This document shows, piece by piece, positions 5,469 to 6,914 of a stretch of 6,914 bases of DNA. Source of the stretch: JBBDNV01 sp040877415. Lineage in GTDB: Bacteria; Planctomycetota; Planctomycetia; Pirellulales; PALSA-1355. The translations under genes were made by a program, and so were the position numbers. The stretch spans positions 1-6,914 of the forward strand of contig JBBDNV010000040.1 of NCBI GenBank assembly GCA_040877415.1. Direction: 5' to 3'. Within the stretch, counting starts at the first letter, position 1. The number at the start of each line of letters is the position of its first letter. The notes under the pieces are model-generated. The model ran no database searches, was not told where the DNA came from, and worked only from the letters and a program-made list of their open reading frames with translations.

Positions 5469-6572
5469 ATGAACGACTACGAAGCCGACGCCTGGCACAT
5501 GGCCCGAGCGCTGGAACTGGCTGCGCGGGGGGAGGGATTGGTCGAGCCGAATCCGATGGTGGGCTGCACCGTCGTGCGCGACGGGGAATCCGTTGGCGAA
5601 GGGTTTCACCGACGCTTCGGCGGGCCGCATGCGGAAATCGAGGCGCTGGAGAGCGCCGGCTCGCGAGCGCGGGGAGCGACAGCGTTCGTGACGCTCGAGC
5701 CGTGCTGCCACCAGGGCAAGACGCCGCCGTGTACGCAGGCCCTGATTCAGGCCGGAGTGAGCCGAGTCGTTGTGGCCCAGCGCGATCCGTTTCCGCAAGT
5801 TGCCGGGCGCGGCATCGCCGAATTGGAGGCCGCCCGCATTGCGGTGGAGGTCGGCTTGCGGGAAGCGGAAGCCGGCGAGATCAACGCACCTTATCGAAAG
5901 CTGATCACGACCGGTCGGCCCTGGATGATTGCCAAATGGGCCATGACGCTCGACGGCAAACTGGCCACGCACGCGCGTGACAGCCGCTGGATCTCCTGCG
6001 ACGAATCGCGGGCCGTCGTACACCGCATCCGCGGACGGGTCGATGCGATCATGATCGGGCGCGGCACGGCCGAAGCCGACGATCCCTTGTTGACCGCTCG
6101 CCCGCCGGGAGTGCGAACCGCAACGCGAATCGTGCTCGACTCGCAAGCTTCGCTGTCCGTGGACAGCCAACTGGTGCGTACGGCCCGCGACGTGCCGCTC
6201 GTTGTGGCCGTAGCGGACGATTCTCCGGCAAAGAATCGCCAGCGGCTGTCGGCCGCCGGTTGCGAGGTGCTCGTGTGCCCCGGAGCCAATCGCGGCGAAC
6301 GGCTCGCGTGGCTGTTGGACGAGCTGGGCCGCCGCCAGATGACCAACGTGCTCGTGGAGGGCGGCAGCCGGCTGTTCGGCGAATTGTTCGACGCGGGCCA
6401 GATTGACGAAATTCACGCCTTTATTGCACCCAAAATTGCCGGCGGAGAAAACGCCCCCAGTCCGATTGGCGGCGCCGGAGTAGATCTCGTGGCCAAAGCC
6501 GGCGAGCTAGCGTCCCCGACCATCGAGCAGTGCGGCACGGACGCGTACATCCACGGGCGAGTTCGCGCGTAA
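5469..6572 (+). CDS. ribD: Bifunctional riboflavin biosynthesis protein RibD
   Basis: Intact 367-residue protein of usual RibD length. The N-terminal CMP/dCMP-deaminase-like zinc domain (about 1-145) removes the amino group from the diaminohydroxy-phosphoribosylamino-pyrimidine. It has NPMVGC (28-33), HAE (54-56; His ligand and catalytic Glu) and EPCCHQGKTPPC (77-88; Cys79 and Cys88 as ligands). The C-terminal NADPH-dependent reductase domain (about 148-367) reduces the ribosyl group; it has KWAMTLDGKLAT (156-167), SRWIS, IGRGTAEADDPLL (196-208) and VEGGSRLFGELF (296-307). Together they catalyse the two middle steps of riboflavin synthesis in the cytoplasm. ATG 5469 is the earliest start, as an in-frame TGA lies only 12 bases upstream; no SD is visible. 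The gene stands alone, with no other rib gene beside it and an unrelated gene (uvrA) next. Position 80 is Cys where many relatives have Ser (EPCSH), which is harmless as it is not a ligand. Confidence 0.97.
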   Translation: MNDYEADAWHMARALELAARGEGLVEPNPMVGCTVVRDGESVGEGFHRRFGGPHAEIEALESAGSRARGATAFVTLEPCCHQGKTPPCTQALIQAGVSRVVVAQRDPFPQVAGRGIAELEAARIAVEVGLREAEAGEINAPYRKLITTGRPWMIAKWAMTLDGKLATHARDSRWISCDESRAVVHRIRGRVDAIMIGRGTAEADDPLLTARPPGVRTATRIVLDSQASLSVDSQLVRTARDVPLVVAVADDSPAKNRQRLSAAGCEVLVCPGANRGERLAWLLDELGRRQMTNVLVEGGSRLFGELFDAGQIDEIHAFIAPKIAGGENAPSPIGGAGVDLVAKAGELASPTIEQCGTDAYIHGRVRA

Positions 6573-6617
6573 GGGGCAGGGGGAGGGATCTTCCCATCAG
6601 TCCAGCCCTCTGCCGCC

Positions 6618-6684
6618 GGGTGCCACTCGTCGCTTGTCAAGTAGTGCCTAGGCAGCACGGGTGGACAAGCCACCCGTGGCACCC
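6618..6684. repeat. Nested palindromic repeat between ribD and uvrA
   Basis: Outer arms gggtgccac (6618-6626) and gtggcaccc (6676-6684) are perfect inverted repeats. Inside the right half, cacgggtgg (6656-6664) pairs perfectly with ccacccgtg (6670-6678) across acaag. The left half holds a decayed equivalent (tgccactcg, then cttgtc, then agtgcc), so the unit looks like two hairpins back to back with cttgtc/gacaag cores. This layout matches a dispersed intergenic palindrome that I associate with planctomycete genomes (recollection, not searched). It could also act as a bidirectional transcription brake after ribD, though no T-run follows. The rest of the 266-bp gap shows only a possible -10 TACAAT at 6783 for uvrA, without a convincing -35. 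Confidence 0.6.
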
Positions 6685-6838
6685 CTCACAATTAGGTTGA
6701 CGCTGCATTCGTGCGAGCGGCTTTTGAGGCCAATTCGAATCCGCTCGAAATTTTCTTCTAGCCGAAGTGTACGCCCGTCACCTACAATTCTGGGTTCGCC
6801 CGGTAGTTGAACGGACTCGAACTCTTGCCGCCCAAGCC

Positions 6839-6914
6839 ATGGCCGCTACCGACATCGTTATCAAGGGAGCCCGCGAGCATAACCTGCGGGACTTGCACCT
6901 GGCGCTGCCGCGCA
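6839..6914 (+). CDS. uvrA: UvrABC excinuclease subunit UvrA, N-terminal fragment
   Basis: The first 25 codons are visible before the window ends: MAATDIVIKGAREHNLRDLH followed by LALPR. The pattern I-x-GAR-x-HNL-x-x-(I/L)-x-(L/V)-x-(I/L)PR is the characteristic start of UvrA, just ahead of its first Walker A motif, which lies outside the window. UvrA is the damage-recognising ABC-type ATPase dimer of nucleotide excision repair; it loads UvrB on DNA. ATG 6839 is chosen because it gives the family's usual short lead before the GAR-HNL motif; no strong SD is seen. Some planctomycetes have long multi-domain UvrA variants, and nothing here can tell which type this is. Confidence 0.88.
   Translation, partial: MAATDIVIKGAREHNLRDLHLALPR

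Noticed and set aside
5358..6416. 352-codon minus-strand ORF opposite ribD
   Set aside because: Complete overlap with an intact, motif-rich RibD; the translation is Arg/His/Gly-rich without domains, typical of antisense frames of GC-rich genes.

Overview
The window looks like part of a Planctomycetota chromosome, possibly Pirellulales. The grounds are a cluster of secreted proteins with PEP-CTERM (exosortase) sorting signals, an extracellular HAF-repeat protein, dispersed palindromes of a kind I associate with those genomes, and a stand-alone ribD next to uvrA. The taxonomic call is inference.

Left half (1-4600), minus strand: two tandem PEP-CTERM loci 73 bp apart. The upstream one (4600 to 3719) encodes a 293-residue exported protein that carries a 67-residue tail beyond its PEP-CTERM anchor. 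The downstream one is the most notable object here. From ATG 3645 to the left edge of the window, one minus-strand frame runs 1215 codons without any stop and leaves the window still open. I checked it triplet by triplet: no tta, cta or tca occurs in plus frame 1 from position 1 to 3714; the first is cta at 3715-3717. In this one frame lie four complete PEP-CTERM anchors (VPEP at residues 214, 592, 840 and 967), each ending the kind of segment that is normally a separate protein: (1) a 236-residue signal-peptide/PEP protein; (2) a HAF-repeat protein; (3) a DUF4082-like protein; (4) a deletion-scarred partial copy of the HAF module, whose repeat is out of frame while its PEP anchor is in frame; (5) a last exported module that resembles the first and runs off the window. 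Between anchors, signal-peptide-like hydrophobic segments with AxA-type sites recur. The locus is either a natural polyprotein of exosortase substrates or a tandem array whose terminators have all been lost and which is evolving by recombination.

Middle (4601-5468): about 870 bp between divergent genes. I see no convincing gene there, but there are several hairpin or REP-like palindromes and one weak promoter candidate for the leftward genes.

Right part: ribD (5469-6572, plus), an intact bifunctional riboflavin-biosynthesis deaminase/reductase; then a 266-bp gap with a strong palindromic repeat (6618-6684); then the first 25 codons of uvrA (6839 onward), cut by the window edge. These two are ordinary housekeeping genes with no evident functional link to the PEP-CTERM cluster.
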